Shown here piece after piece: positions 30,098 to 38,713 of a DNA stretch of 64,000 nt. The position numbers were made by a program, and so were the translations under genes. Position 1 is the stretch's first letter. Every line of letters starts with the position of its first letter. The DNA lies in the NCBI RefSeq assembly GCF_965203655.1, contig NZ_CBDBDD010000005.1:62001-126000 (forward strand). The letters are read 5' to 3'. This DNA comes from Poriferisodalis sp965203655 (GTDB lineage: Bacteria > Actinomycetota > Acidimicrobiia > Acidimicrobiales > Poriferisodalaceae). The notes below the pieces were generated by a model, which was not told the origin of the DNA, did not search any database, and was given only the letters and a program-made list of their open reading frames with translations.

Positions 30098-30566
30098 GAC
30101 TGTTCATGGAATGCAGCACGAAGCAAGCGTTGACATCGCGGCCACACCCGATGCCGTCTATGCCTTGGTGTCCGACGTACCCCGGATGGGGGAGTGGAGC
30201 CCGGAGAATGCCGGCGCGGACTGGACGAGTGACACACCCGGTGCAGAAGGCTCGACGTTCGAAGGGCACAACCGAATCGGCGACCGCACCTGGAGCGTGC
30301 CCTGCACGGTCACCGTGGCCCAGCCGTCGGAGTGTTTCGAGTGGGTGACCCGTCCACAGGATCCTGAAGGCCCCTACGTGCGCTGGACCTACCGCATGGC
30401 ACCCAATGGCACGGGCGGCACGTCACTGACTGAAATCTGGGATGTCCTCAGCCTGCCGCCTACGCTTCAGCCGCTGAGTGCCGAACAGTTGGCGGCGAGG
30501 GCAGACATCGTGCGCGCGGGCATGGCCGCAACGCTCGCGGCCATCAAGGCAACCGCCGAGTCATAG
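30096..30566 (+). CDS. SRPBCC-family (polyketide cyclase/dehydrase-like) protein
   Basis: 156-residue START-like fold protein: EASVDIAATPDAVYALVSDVPRMGEWSPENAGADWTS is the typical first strand, helix and loop. WSVPCTVTVAQPSECFEWVTRP and WTYRMAPNGTGGTSLTEIWDV are the later strands, with a long C-terminal helix. Such proteins bind hydrophobic ligands or act as cyclases; no specific ligand can be given. ATG at 30096; an ATG at 30111 is an alternative that would free the gene from the overlapping inverted repeat. Confidence 0.85.
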   Translation: MTVHGMQHEASVDIAATPDAVYALVSDVPRMGEWSPENAGADWTSDTPGAEGSTFEGHNRIGDRTWSVPCTVTVAQPSECFEWVTRPQDPEGPYVRWTYRMAPNGTGGTSLTEIWDVLSLPPTLQPLSAEQLAARADIVRAGMAATLAAIKATAES

Positions 30567-30624
30567 CACTGCGGCAGCGACCGGAGTCGCCTCTGGCGCT
30601 GAGCGCCGGCGTCGCGCTCTGCCG

Positions 30625-32199
30625 TCACAGACTGGCGACGTGGCGGAACGCTGAGTACTTGGGCTGGTCGATCGCCACCTGGTGGGCGACTGAGGTGCGC
30701 AGGTAGTCGGCGAGCCCGGGCTCGCCGAGCGGCATGGAGCCGTCGCGCAGTGCGTCCACGAGACGCCACCGCAACGCCGTGACCTGCTCGGCGATCTGTG
30801 CATCCGGAGCGGCGCGGCCGCTGGTTATCGAATCGCTGTCGCCGACCAGCGCAGTGAGTCGCTCCAGCTCGAAGCGGTGCAGTTGCGGCGCGATCAGGCG
30901 CTCACGCAATGCGATGTCGATGGAGTTGCCTGCCACGAGCGCCAGGAAGTTCGTGCGACCCTCGGTGGCCTGGCGGACTTCGCCATGCAGAAAGTCGCGC
31001 ACGCTTTCGAGCAATTCGTCCACGCGGGGCATGTCACCCGCCGCAGTGTGAGCCTGTGCACTGGTGAAACTGCCGCCGAGCGGTGACGGTCCTTGAGGCC
31101 GCCGGCCGAAGTCAGGATCCAACAGACCCAGTTCATGCACAGACGGCTGGAACTCCACGGGCCCCGGGATGATCAGGTTGACGCAGTCGAGCTGGCATTC
31201 CGAGCTGCGGCGACCGATTCCTGGTCGCTCGACGGTGGCGTCGGAGCCCATCCGGTAGCGATCAGCCATGCCCAAGCAGCCGACCGCCCACCAGAACGAG
31301 CCGAACACCTCCCAGTACTGCACACGATCCCGATCGACGGGGTGGCCGGCCACGCTCTCATAGCCGGCAAACAGGTCCTCGTAGCGCCCGAAGCCGCCGA
31401 CCGGCAGGTGCCGCTGGCCGAAGCGCCACGAGTTGGTGCACATCCACCCCAGGTCGCGCATGGGGTCGCCGATGTGAGCGGTCTCCCAGTCGAGCACAGC
31501 GATCAGGCCGGCATCGGCATCCACCATGATGTTGCCGTTGCGGAAGTCGTTGTGCACCAGGGTCAAATCGACGGCTCCGCGCTCTGCGAGCTGCTCGGAC
31601 AGCCAGCGAGCGGCGAAGTCGATCATCGGCTGCGGCGTGGGCATCTCTTTGCAGCGATCCCATGTCTCGGCCAAGTAGTCGGCCGGATCGAAACGGCGGA
31701 GCACCGGGGCGAGTCCCGCCGCGTCCACGTCGACGCGGTGAATGCGCGCCATCTCCTGACCGCACTGGAACGCCAGCTTCGAGCGGGCGTTCTCCAATTC
31801 GGGCAGCCGGGCGATGCGCGCTCCGAGCGTCACGCCGTCCAGCCACTCCATCAGAAAGCCGGCGCCGACGCCGTCATCGGGCGTCAGCACGTACAGCACC
31901 TCGGGCTCGGGCACCCCGGCCGCGCGGGCGACAGTCATGCACTGCGCCTCTGCGGCCACTCCGGTGACGTTGTCTCCCTCGCGGTCCTCGCCGTCAGGTC
32001 CCCGGCGCAAGCAGATCTCGAACGTCGCATGGGGGTCCGAAGCACGCCGGCAGTGCAACCGGTACGTCTCCATGCTGGCCCCACCACTGAGCCGTTCGGC
32101 CTCGACCAGGCCGGCGCAATCAGCTATCTCCCGACGTACTGCGGTATCGAGCGCCGAGTAGAACTCAGGCACCGGGTGCTGTTGCTCGCCATTCGTCAC
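30625..32199 (-). CDS. Aminoglycoside-phosphotransferase-like kinase fused to a DUF6285 domain
   Basis: 524-residue two-domain protein. The N-terminal APH/ACAD10-type kinase domain (about residues 25-350) has LVHNDFRNGNIMVDADAGLIAVLDWETAHIGDPMRDLGWM with the catalytic HNDxxxxN and the metal-binding Asp. The C-terminal domain (about 405-500) reads MPRVDELLESVRDFLHGEVRQATEGRTNFLALVAGNSIDIALRE and resembles DUF6285, usually a separate small protein next to such kinases. The kinase family includes acyl-CoA-linked enzymes rather than true antibiotic-resistance enzymes, so a metabolic substrate is likely. GTG start. Confidence 0.85.
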   Translation of the reverse strand: MTNGEQQHPVPEFYSALDTAVRREIADCAGLVEAERLSGGASMETYRLHCRRASDPHATFEICLRRGPDGEDREGDNVTGVAAEAQCMTVARAAGVPEPEVLYVLTPDDGVGAGFLMEWLDGVTLGARIARLPELENARSKLAFQCGQEMARIHRVDVDAAGLAPVLRRFDPADYLAETWDRCKEMPTPQPMIDFAARWLSEQLAERGAVDLTLVHNDFRNGNIMVDADAGLIAVLDWETAHIGDPMRDLGWMCTNSWRFGQRHLPVGGFGRYEDLFAGYESVAGHPVDRDRVQYWEVFGSFWWAVGCLGMADRYRMGSDATVERPGIGRRSSECQLDCVNLIIPGPVEFQPSVHELGLLDPDFGRRPQGPSPLGGSFTSAQAHTAAGDMPRVDELLESVRDFLHGEVRQATEGRTNFLALVAGNSIDIALRERLIAPQLHRFELERLTALVGDSDSITSGRAAPDAQIAEQVTALRWRLVDALRDGSMPLGEPGLADYLRTSVAHQVAIDQPKYSAFRHVASL

Positions 32200-32241
32200 G
32201 GATTGCCAGCTTCGTGATCTCGCCCGCGCAAACTCCGCCGC

Positions 32242-33144
32242 TCAGCCGTCAGCGTCTTTCTGCTGAGAACCGAAGATGGTCGGCGGACCCTTGCGGGACC
32301 AGTCGGGGGCACCGTGCATCTGGCGACCGCCGATCGTGAGCATCTGGGACGCCTCGCCGCCACAGATGCGGCCGCCGCTTGAACCCAGCACGCCGTTCGC
32401 GCCGATATGGCTGATCGGGTAGGAGTCGACCGCCGAGTAGGTCTGCAGCAGCAACGGCCGGGGCCGCGGCGAATTGTTGGGCAGCGAGCCGTGGATCATG
32501 CAGCAGTTGTGAACCGTGACCGAGCCGGCCGGCCCGCCGAGGTACACCATCTGGTCCAGATCCAGGGTTGCCACGTCGGCATCGGCCATCGACCCCGCCC
32601 AGCTCCCGTCGGGCGCGTACTGGTCGAACAACGGGCCCCGGTGGCTGCCTGGCAGCACGCCCATCGGGGACATCTCAGGGTCGACGTCTTCGAGATAGAC
32701 GCCGATCGTGAGCGGGGTGAAGTCGGTGTGGGGCCAGAACTGGATGTCTTGGTGCCACTTCACCTCTTCGCCACCGCCCGACCACTTGAAGTTGAGCTTG
32801 GAGTGGTGGTAGCGCACCGGGCCGCCGAGCAGGGCCGAGGCAAGCTGCGCTGGGGGGCCTTCAAAGGTGAACCGCGCATAGGTCGGGTGCTGATCGACCG
32901 GCGAGATGAGCCGCCGCAGCCGTGGCGCATCGGACGTGTGCGTGGGTTCGAGATCGAAGACCTTGCCTGAGGTGCTTTCCGTGCGACTGGCGTCGATGAA
33001 CTCTGCTGTCACAGCACGCAGCTCGTCGAGCCATTCCGGCCCGACGAAGCCCGGCAGGCACAGGTAGCCGTTCGCCTCGTAGCTGGCACGCTGACTGTCC
33101 GAGATGAATTCGCTGGCAGGCGGAGCAACATCGGCAAGAGTCAT
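32242..33144 (-). CDS. Phytanoyl-CoA dioxygenase (PhyH) family protein
   Basis: Non-haem Fe(II)/2-oxoglutarate-dependent oxygenase fold, about 300 residues. The metal-binding His-x-Asp is in WHQDIQFWPHTDFTPL and the distal His in VHNCCMIHGSLPNNSPRPRPLLLQTYS, where the Arg is a candidate 2-oxoglutarate ligand. FKWSGGGEEVKWHQD lies just before. The substrate is unknown. The ATG at 33144 begins a normal PhyH N-terminus; the frame continues upstream without conserved sequence. Divergent from the amidohydrolase gene across 101 bases. Confidence 0.88.
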   Translation of the reverse strand: MTLADVAPPASEFISDSQRASYEANGYLCLPGFVGPEWLDELRAVTAEFIDASRTESTSGKVFDLEPTHTSDAPRLRRLISPVDQHPTYARFTFEGPPAQLASALLGGPVRYHHSKLNFKWSGGGEEVKWHQDIQFWPHTDFTPLTIGVYLEDVDPEMSPMGVLPGSHRGPLFDQYAPDGSWAGSMADADVATLDLDQMVYLGGPAGSVTVHNCCMIHGSLPNNSPRPRPLLLQTYSAVDSYPISHIGANGVLGSSGGRICGGEASQMLTIGGRQMHGAPDWSRKGPPTIFGSQQKDADG

Positions 33145-33245
33145 GCCCAAACCGTACCGGGCGATCCGCTCGCCATTCTGTGTGCAGAGCTGAGCGCGTG
33201 ACCGCGGAACGCCCGCCGTCACGGCTGGTTGCTTAGGGTGAGGCG

Positions 33246-34547
33246 ATGGCTGTGGAGCTGGTGATCGCCGGGGGTCGGCTAGTTGCTCCAGCTGATGCCG
33301 CCGAACCCGTCGATGTCGTCATCGAGGGCGGTCGCATCGCTGCGGTAGTGCCTGCCGGGCAGGCCCCGGCGGCGCGGCGAACGCTGGATGCGTCGGATGC
33401 GTGGGTCATGCCCGGATTCGTCGACATCCAGGTCCACTTCCGCACTCCGGGCGCCACCGACAGCGAAGACATGGATTCGGGTGCAGCAGGTGCAGCGATG
33501 GGCGGCGTAACGGCCTGCGTGATCATGCCCAACACCAACCCGCCGATCGACACACCCGACATGGTCAACGAGATGCTCGCTCTGGCCGCCGGTGTGCCGT
33601 GCGATATCCGGACATCGGCTGCAATCACCGCAGGACGAGCGGGGGAGCGGCTCGCTGATCTGGCGGCACTGTATGACGCAGGCGTGCGCGTCTTCACCGA
33701 CGACGGCGACTGCGTGGCTGACGACGCGGTGATGGAAGCCGCCCTGGCCGCGACCGTGCGGCTGCCCGGCGCAGTGATCAGCCAGCATGCGGAGGATCCT
33801 GCGATGGTCGCCGGGGGAGTCATCAACGCCGGCGCTGTGGCCGAGCGACTTGGGTTACGCGGCCGGCCTGCCGAGGCAGAGGTCTCGGTGGTCCGCCGGG
33901 ACATCGAGCTCGCCCGGCGGACAGGAGGTCGCTACCACGTGTTGCATCTCTCGGTCGCCGCGGCCATGGATCTGGTGGCCCAGGCCAAACGAGATGGCGT
34001 GGCGGTGACAGCAGAGGTCACGCCTCAACACTTGGTGCTCAGCGAGGACGACGTCGAACGGCTGGGCACGACGGGCAAGATGAACCCGCCGCTGCGGCTG
34101 GCCGACGACGTGGCGGCGCTTCGCCAGGGCATCATCAACGGCTCGCTCGACGCCGTCGCTACCGACCACGCTCCCCACCATCCCTCGCTCAAGGACCGGC
34201 CACTGGCCGATGCCCCTCCAGGAATGATCGGTGTGGAGACGATGGCATCAGTGGTGTGGTCGGAGCTCGTTGCCTCCGGCCAGATGACACCAGCGCGTTT
34301 CGTCGAGGTGGTCTCCACCACACCCGCCCGCATCGCCGGCATCATCGACCACGGCCAGCTGATCGCAGCGGGATCGCCCGCCAACCTCACCGTGTTCGAC
34401 CCCACCGAGTCATGGACGGTGCGCGCCGCCGACCTCCAGTCGCGCAGCCTCAACTCGCCCTGGGCCGGCCGCACACTGACCGGCCGGGTTCGTCACACGG
34501 TTCTGGCAGGGAATCCGGTGGTGGTGAACAGCGGACTGAACACGTAA
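33246..34547 (+). CDS. Dihydroorotase-like cyclic amidohydrolase (class I)
   Basis: Amidohydrolase-superfamily TIM barrel of 433 residues resembling dihydroorotase or hydantoinase. The metal-binding strand reads PGFVDIQVHFRTPG, with Gln62-x-His64 where most members have His-x-His. Other blocks are MPNTNPPIDTPDMV, VFTDDGD, ISQHAEDPAMV, HVLHLSVAAAMDLV, VTAEVTPQHLVLSEDD, GTTGKMNPPLR and the catalytic VATDHAPHHPS. No pyrimidine gene is nearby, so a catabolic cyclic-amide substrate is possible. A Gln in that position is, from memory, seen in a recognised dihydroorotase subgroup, so it need not be inactive. Confidence 0.85.
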   Translation: MAVELVIAGGRLVAPADAAEPVDVVIEGGRIAAVVPAGQAPAARRTLDASDAWVMPGFVDIQVHFRTPGATDSEDMDSGAAGAAMGGVTACVIMPNTNPPIDTPDMVNEMLALAAGVPCDIRTSAAITAGRAGERLADLAALYDAGVRVFTDDGDCVADDAVMEAALAATVRLPGAVISQHAEDPAMVAGGVINAGAVAERLGLRGRPAEAEVSVVRRDIELARRTGGRYHVLHLSVAAAMDLVAQAKRDGVAVTAEVTPQHLVLSEDDVERLGTTGKMNPPLRLADDVAALRQGIINGSLDAVATDHAPHHPSLKDRPLADAPPGMIGVETMASVVWSELVASGQMTPARFVEVVSTTPARIAGIIDHGQLIAAGSPANLTVFDPTESWTVRAADLQSRSLNSPWAGRTLTGRVRHTVLAGNPVVVNSGLNT

Positions 34548-34592
34548 GCCGCAAGCCTCATATGCCGGAGTTGCAAAAGCGGCAGGAATCGC

Positions 34593-35783
34593 TTACCAGG
34601 CGCCGGCCTCGCGCCACGCTTCGAGCTGCTCCCACTCTGCGCCAGCTTCCAGCAGCACTTCCTCGGTGTGCTGGCCCAACTCGGCCACCGTCGTGCCGGC
34701 ACGAGTCGGCGTGTCGGACATCGTGATCGGGCAGCCCACGAAGGTCTGCTCGCCCCAGTCGTCGTGGTTGGCTCGCACCAGGTATCCGTTGACGTAGGCC
34801 TGTTCGTTGGCGACGACCTCCGAATGGGAGCGCACCGGGCAGAACCGCTGCTCTTCGACCTCGAGCCGCTTGGACCACTCCTCGGTACTGCGAGTTTCAA
34901 ACACCTCCCGGAAGAAGGCGCGCATCTCGAGCGCCACCTCGCGCGGCACGAAGTAGGCGTTCCACGCAGGATGATCCTCAAGATCGGGGCGCTCGATGGC
35001 CCGGCACATGCCCGGCCAGAGGTGTTCGGGACATCCCGCCATGGCGATCGCACCGTCAGACGTGGGGAACACGCCGTACAGCGCGTGTACCAGCGGATGG
35101 CCGCCGTTGGAGCGTCCGGCCTCCTCGCCGGTCATCAGCAGATGGGTGTACTCGAATGCCTGCAGCCAGATCTGCCCGCCGAGCAGGCTCACATCGACCC
35201 GTTGGCCCCTGCCGGTGCGCTGGCGGGCGAAGAGCGCCGCCAAGATTGCGGTCTGGAGGTTCTGCGCGCCGCAATGATCGGCCACCAGCGCGCCATACGT
35301 CGACAGCGGCCCGCCGTCGAATCCGCTCGAGGCGATGACTCCGCCGGATGCTTGCCCGGCGATGTCGGCGCCTTCACGGTCGGCCTCGGGACCGTAGGGA
35401 CCTAGGAAGCTGCCCGCCGCCCAGATGATGCCCGGGTTCACGGCCGCGAGATCGTCGTAGCCCAGGCCCCATTCGTCGAGCGTGCCGGGCTTGAAATTCG
35501 ACAGCACCACGTCGGAGGTCTCGACCAGTTTCAGAAAGGCCTCCTTGCCCGCGTCGACACGCAAGTCGAGCGTGACCGAGCGCTTGCCACGGTTGCACGC
35601 GATGTACACCGACGAGTGGCCGTAATCCTCGAGCACGTCCACATGCCGGCCGACGTCGCCGACCTGCGGCAATTCGATCTTGATGACTTCCGCGCCGAGA
35701 TCGTGCAGCATGGCTCCCGCTTGCGGTCCCTGTACCAGCGTGGACAGATCCAGAACTCGTACTCCATCAAGTGCGCCAGCCAT
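34593..35783 (-). CDS. CaiB/BaiF family CoA-transferase (family III)
   Basis: CoA-transferase of about 396 residues. The N-terminal GVRVLDLSTLVQGPQAGAMLHDLGAEVIKIELPQVGD and the following NRGKRSVTLDLRVDAGKEAFLKLVETSDVVLSNFKPGTLDEWGLGYDDLAAVNPGIIWAAGSFLGPYGPEAD blocks are typical of the family. A catalytic Asp is expected near ADREGADIAGQASGG. The ATG at 35783 is preceded by AAGGGGAAACC; the frame stays open upstream but has no family similarity. The acyl substrate is unknown. Confidence 0.92.
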   Translation of the reverse strand: MAGALDGVRVLDLSTLVQGPQAGAMLHDLGAEVIKIELPQVGDVGRHVDVLEDYGHSSVYIACNRGKRSVTLDLRVDAGKEAFLKLVETSDVVLSNFKPGTLDEWGLGYDDLAAVNPGIIWAAGSFLGPYGPEADREGADIAGQASGGVIASSGFDGGPLSTYGALVADHCGAQNLQTAILAALFARQRTGRGQRVDVSLLGGQIWLQAFEYTHLLMTGEEAGRSNGGHPLVHALYGVFPTSDGAIAMAGCPEHLWPGMCRAIERPDLEDHPAWNAYFVPREVALEMRAFFREVFETRSTEEWSKRLEVEEQRFCPVRSHSEVVANEQAYVNGYLVRANHDDWGEQTFVGCPITMSDTPTRAGTTVAELGQHTEEVLLEAGAEWEQLEAWREAGAW

Positions 35784-35880
35784 GGTTTCCCCTTGGTCAA
35801 GTGGTGTCACAGCAATCGGTGACGATGGTACTGAGCAAGTGCCGAGGCCCCCGCACAACCGCAGCACATCCGGAGTCGCT

Positions 35881-36258
35881 ATGGGGCCTTTGGCAGTGCA
35901 CCAAAGCAAGCTGCGGCTGCGAGAATGGGCGATCGTGACGGACACTGTCGCTGCAGCTCCGGAGCTCGACGAAGCATCCGCCCGCACGCTGCGGTTCTCC
36001 ATCCTGATCTCGGCCATTCGCTGCACGCTGACCTACGTGATCCTGCCGTTCGCGGCACCGATCATCCGCCTTGCGCCAGGCGTGGGCCCCGCGGTCGGAA
36101 TCCCGATCGCATTGGTTGCACTGTGGGCCAACGTCGCCAGCATCAAGCGGCACTGGCGCTCTGATCACCGCTGGAAGTGGCCGGTCAGCGTGCTCAACGC
36201 GGGAATCATCGTGCTGCTGGTGATCCTGCTCGTGCTCGACATCGGACAGCTGCTGTAG
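35881..36258 (+). CDS. Small membrane protein of unknown function, 125 aa
   Basis: I do not recognise a specific family. The product has two to three hydrophobic segments (LRFSILISAIRCTLTYVILPFAAPII, GPAVGIPIALVALWANVASI, VLNAGIIVLLVILLVLDI) separated by a short basic stretch SIKRHWRSDHRWKW. It is probably an inner-membrane protein. The ATG at 35881 has CGGAG at good spacing; a GTG at 35935 is an alternative that starts closer to the hydrophobic part. Divergent from the CoA-transferase gene. Confidence 0.75.
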   Translation: MGPLAVHQSKLRLREWAIVTDTVAAAPELDEASARTLRFSILISAIRCTLTYVILPFAAPIIRLAPGVGPAVGIPIALVALWANVASIKRHWRSDHRWKWPVSVLNAGIIVLLVILLVLDIGQLL

Positions 36259-36318
36259 CACGCCGCGATCCGGTACGGGCGGAAGCGTCCCAGACACACC
36301 CGAAGCGAGGTTCGCCGG

Positions 36319-37278
36319 ATGCACGTGCTGATCACCGGGGCCGCAGGGATGCTGGGCCGGAAGCTGACCAGGCGACTGGTGGACGATGGCACTCTGCATG
36401 GGAGCGCCATCGACCGCATCGATCTCGTCGACATCGTCGAGACATCCACCGAGGACGGCATCTGTTACGCGCACGTCGCCGACATCTGCGAGCCGGGCGT
36501 CGCCGCCGAGCTGCTGAGGCCAGAGCCCGATGTCGTGTTCCACCTCGCTGGCGTCGTCTCCGGTGAAGCTGAAGCCGACTTTGACAAGGGCATGGCGGTC
36601 AACGTCGATGGCACCCGGGCGCTGTTCGATGCGCTGCGCCTCGCTGGGGGGATTCCACGGGTCGTGTTCACGTCATCCATCGCGGTCTTCGGTGCGCCGT
36701 TTCCCGATCCGATCCCCGATGACTTCCACCTGACGCCGCTCACTTCCTATGGCATGGAGAAAACGGTGGCCGAGGCGCTGCTGGCCGACTACAGCCGCCG
36801 CGGCTTCTTCGATGGCATCGGCATCCGGCTTCCCACTATCAGCGTTCGTCCGGGATCGCCCAATGCCGCCGCATCCGGATTCTTCAGCGGCATCATCCGC
36901 GAGCCGCTGGGCGGTGCCCCGGCGGTGCTGCCCGTTCCGAGGGAAGTGCGCCATAGCCATGCCAGCCCCCGAACCGCAGTCGGATACATGCTCCACGCCG
37001 CGGAACTCAACAGTGCGGCGCTGGGAGCACGGCGCAGCCTCACCATGCCTGGCGTGTCGATGACCGTCGGCGAGCAGATCGAAGCCCTCGCTCGTGTCGC
37101 TGGTCCCGAAGCGGCGGCGCTGATCGTTGAATCGCCTGACCCGACGATTGCACACATCGTCTCCGGATGGCCGGAGCGATTCGACACCCAGCGGGCTTTG
37201 GATCTGGGTTTCACGCCCGACGAGAGCTACGACGCCATCATCCGCGCCTACCTCGAAGACGACGTCGCACCAAGCTGA
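36319..37278 (+). CDS. NAD-dependent epimerase/dehydratase, D-erythronate-dehydrogenase-like
   Basis: Extended SDR of 319 residues: MHVLITGAAGMLGRKLTRRL gives the Rossmann GxxGxxG, FHLAGVVSGEAEADFDKGMAVNVDGTRALFDAL follows, and the catalytic TSSIAVFG and YGMEKTVAEALLADYSRRGFFDGIGIRLPTISVRPGSPNAAASGFFSGIIREPL (Tyr and Lys) are present. The overall pattern is that of the DenD/erythronate-dehydrogenase subgroup. It probably oxidises a sugar acid; the exact substrate is inference. It follows the small membrane protein by 60 bases. Confidence 0.85.
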   Translation: MHVLITGAAGMLGRKLTRRLVDDGTLHGSAIDRIDLVDIVETSTEDGICYAHVADICEPGVAAELLRPEPDVVFHLAGVVSGEAEADFDKGMAVNVDGTRALFDALRLAGGIPRVVFTSSIAVFGAPFPDPIPDDFHLTPLTSYGMEKTVAEALLADYSRRGFFDGIGIRLPTISVRPGSPNAAASGFFSGIIREPLGGAPAVLPVPREVRHSHASPRTAVGYMLHAAELNSAALGARRSLTMPGVSMTVGEQIEALARVAGPEAAALIVESPDPTIAHIVSGWPERFDTQRALDLGFTPDESYDAIIRAYLEDDVAPS

Positions 37279-37346
37279 GCGGAGCGCACGCGAGCGGGAG
37301 ACCGAGGCCCGAGCGGCCTGTGAGCGGAGCGAACAAGAGCGGGGGA
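37276..37346. repeat. Imperfect 26-base direct repeat (two copies)
   Basis: Copies at 37276-37301 and 37321-37346 share 22 of 26 bases, both built around GAGCGGAGCG and GAGCGGG. The first copy begins at the stop codon of the epimerase gene. It lies in the 187-base gap before the serA-like gene and may be a dispersed small repeat of this genome. Confidence 0.55.
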
Positions 37347-37465
37347 CTCGGCGTGTCACCGCGCAGGGTCGCGTGTTTGGCACACTGGCTGAACATGCAG
37401 ACAGTTCTCCCGGTGGCTCGCCTCGCAGCAGCGCGGCGCCGCCCCGGGTCGCATCACTGAGTCCG

Positions 37466-38680
37466 ATGCGCATCCTCTTCGCCGACAAGATCGACGCCGG
37501 CCGCTTGGGCTGGCTCGAAGCTGCGGGCCACGAGTGCGTTGTCAAGCCCGAATTGGAAGCCGATGACCTGCCTGAGCACATCGCGGGCGTCGAGGTGCTG
37601 GTGGTGCGCAGCACTGAGGTGACCCGCAAGGTGTTCAAGGCCGCTGATGAGCTGGCCATGGTGCTGCGCGCCGGGGCTGGCACCGACACCATCGACTGTG
37701 ACGGCGCCAGCAAGTACGGCATCTACGTGTGCAACGTTCCAGGGCGTAACGCCGTGGCGGTCGCCGAGCTGACGATGGGGCTGCTGCTGGCAATCGACCG
37801 CCACATCGTCGATGCCTCGTCAGACCTTCGCTCGGGCCGCTGGGACAAGTCCCGCTACATGGGCGCCTCGGGCCTGAAGGGCCGCCGTATGGCAATCGTG
37901 GGCATGGGAGCGATCGGCATCGAGGTGGCGCGCCGCGCCGCGGCATTCGGCATCGAAGTAGCTGCGCTGTACCGCTCGGACCGCTCCCGCGAGCTGCTAG
38001 CGGACATGAGGCGGCTCGAGATCGAGGTCGCACCCGACTACGACACTCTGCTGCGCGACGCCCACATCGTGTCGCTGCACCTGCCGGCCAACGCCGAGAC
38101 CTGCGGCCTCGTAGATGCCGAATTCCTCGCCAAGATGCCCGACGGCGCCATCCTGCTCAATACCTCACGCGGCGAGATCGTGGACGAGGACGCGCTGCTG
38201 CGGGCGCTCGACGAGCGGAGCATGCGCGCAGGTCTTGACGTGTTCCAGGGAGAACCGACGGGAGCCGACCCCGAGTGGCAGTCTCCGCTGGCGTCGCATC
38301 CGAGCGTCACTGGCACCCATCACATCGGCGCCTCCACCGTGCAGGCGTCCGAGGACATCGCCGACGGCATCGTCGAAGTGCTTGAAGCGTTCGCGACCGG
38401 TGAGGTGCTCAACTGCGTCAACCGGGCCGAGCGGCCGCTGGGCCGGAGCACCATCGTTGTCCGCCACAGGGACCAGGTGGGCGTGCTGGCCGGCATCCTC
38501 ATGGCGCTGCGGGCCAGCGGAATCAATGTGCTGCAGATGCGCAACGAGATCGTGGCAGGTCCCAAGCATCACGCTGCCGTGGCCACGATCCGGGTGTCCC
38601 GGCGACCGTCTCGCAAGGTGCTGGCAGAACTCACCGAGATGGAAGCGGTGCACGGTCTGCGGTTGATCAACGCCTGCTGA
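37466..38680 (+). CDS. serA: D-3-phosphoglycerate-dehydrogenase-like 2-hydroxyacid dehydrogenase with ACT domain
   Basis: NAD-dependent D-2-hydroxyacid dehydrogenase of 404 residues. The NAD-binding GRRMAIVGMGAIGIEVARRAAAFG, the substrate-binding VLRAGAGTDTIDC and the active-site region NTSRGEIVDEDALLRAL plus HHIGASTVQASEDIADGIVEVL are seen in order. A C-terminal ACT-like domain (STIVVRHRDQVGVLAGILMALRASGINVLQMRNEIV, residues about 330-400) makes SerA, the first step of serine synthesis, the likeliest call. Serine would supply glycine and C1 units to the folate genes downstream. The ATG at 37466 is chosen; the frame is open upstream. Confidence 0.85.
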   Translation: MRILFADKIDAGRLGWLEAAGHECVVKPELEADDLPEHIAGVEVLVVRSTEVTRKVFKAADELAMVLRAGAGTDTIDCDGASKYGIYVCNVPGRNAVAVAELTMGLLLAIDRHIVDASSDLRSGRWDKSRYMGASGLKGRRMAIVGMGAIGIEVARRAAAFGIEVAALYRSDRSRELLADMRRLEIEVAPDYDTLLRDAHIVSLHLPANAETCGLVDAEFLAKMPDGAILLNTSRGEIVDEDALLRALDERSMRAGLDVFQGEPTGADPEWQSPLASHPSVTGTHHIGASTVQASEDIADGIVEVLEAFATGEVLNCVNRAERPLGRSTIVVRHRDQVGVLAGILMALRASGINVLQMRNEIVAGPKHHAAVATIRVSRRPSRKVLAELTEMEAVHGLRLINAC

Positions 38681-38713
38681 GCGCCCTCACGACTGCCGCC
38701 ATAGGGTGATCCG

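Noticed and set aside
30625..32199. Antibiotic-resistance aminoglycoside kinase
   Set aside because: Its APH domain is of the ACAD10-like metabolic kind and is fused to DUF6285, so resistance is unlikely.
33246..34547. Firm assignment as pyrC
   Set aside because: The metal motif differs, no other pyrimidine genes lie nearby, and hydantoinase-like enzymes are close relatives, so I left the symbol blank.
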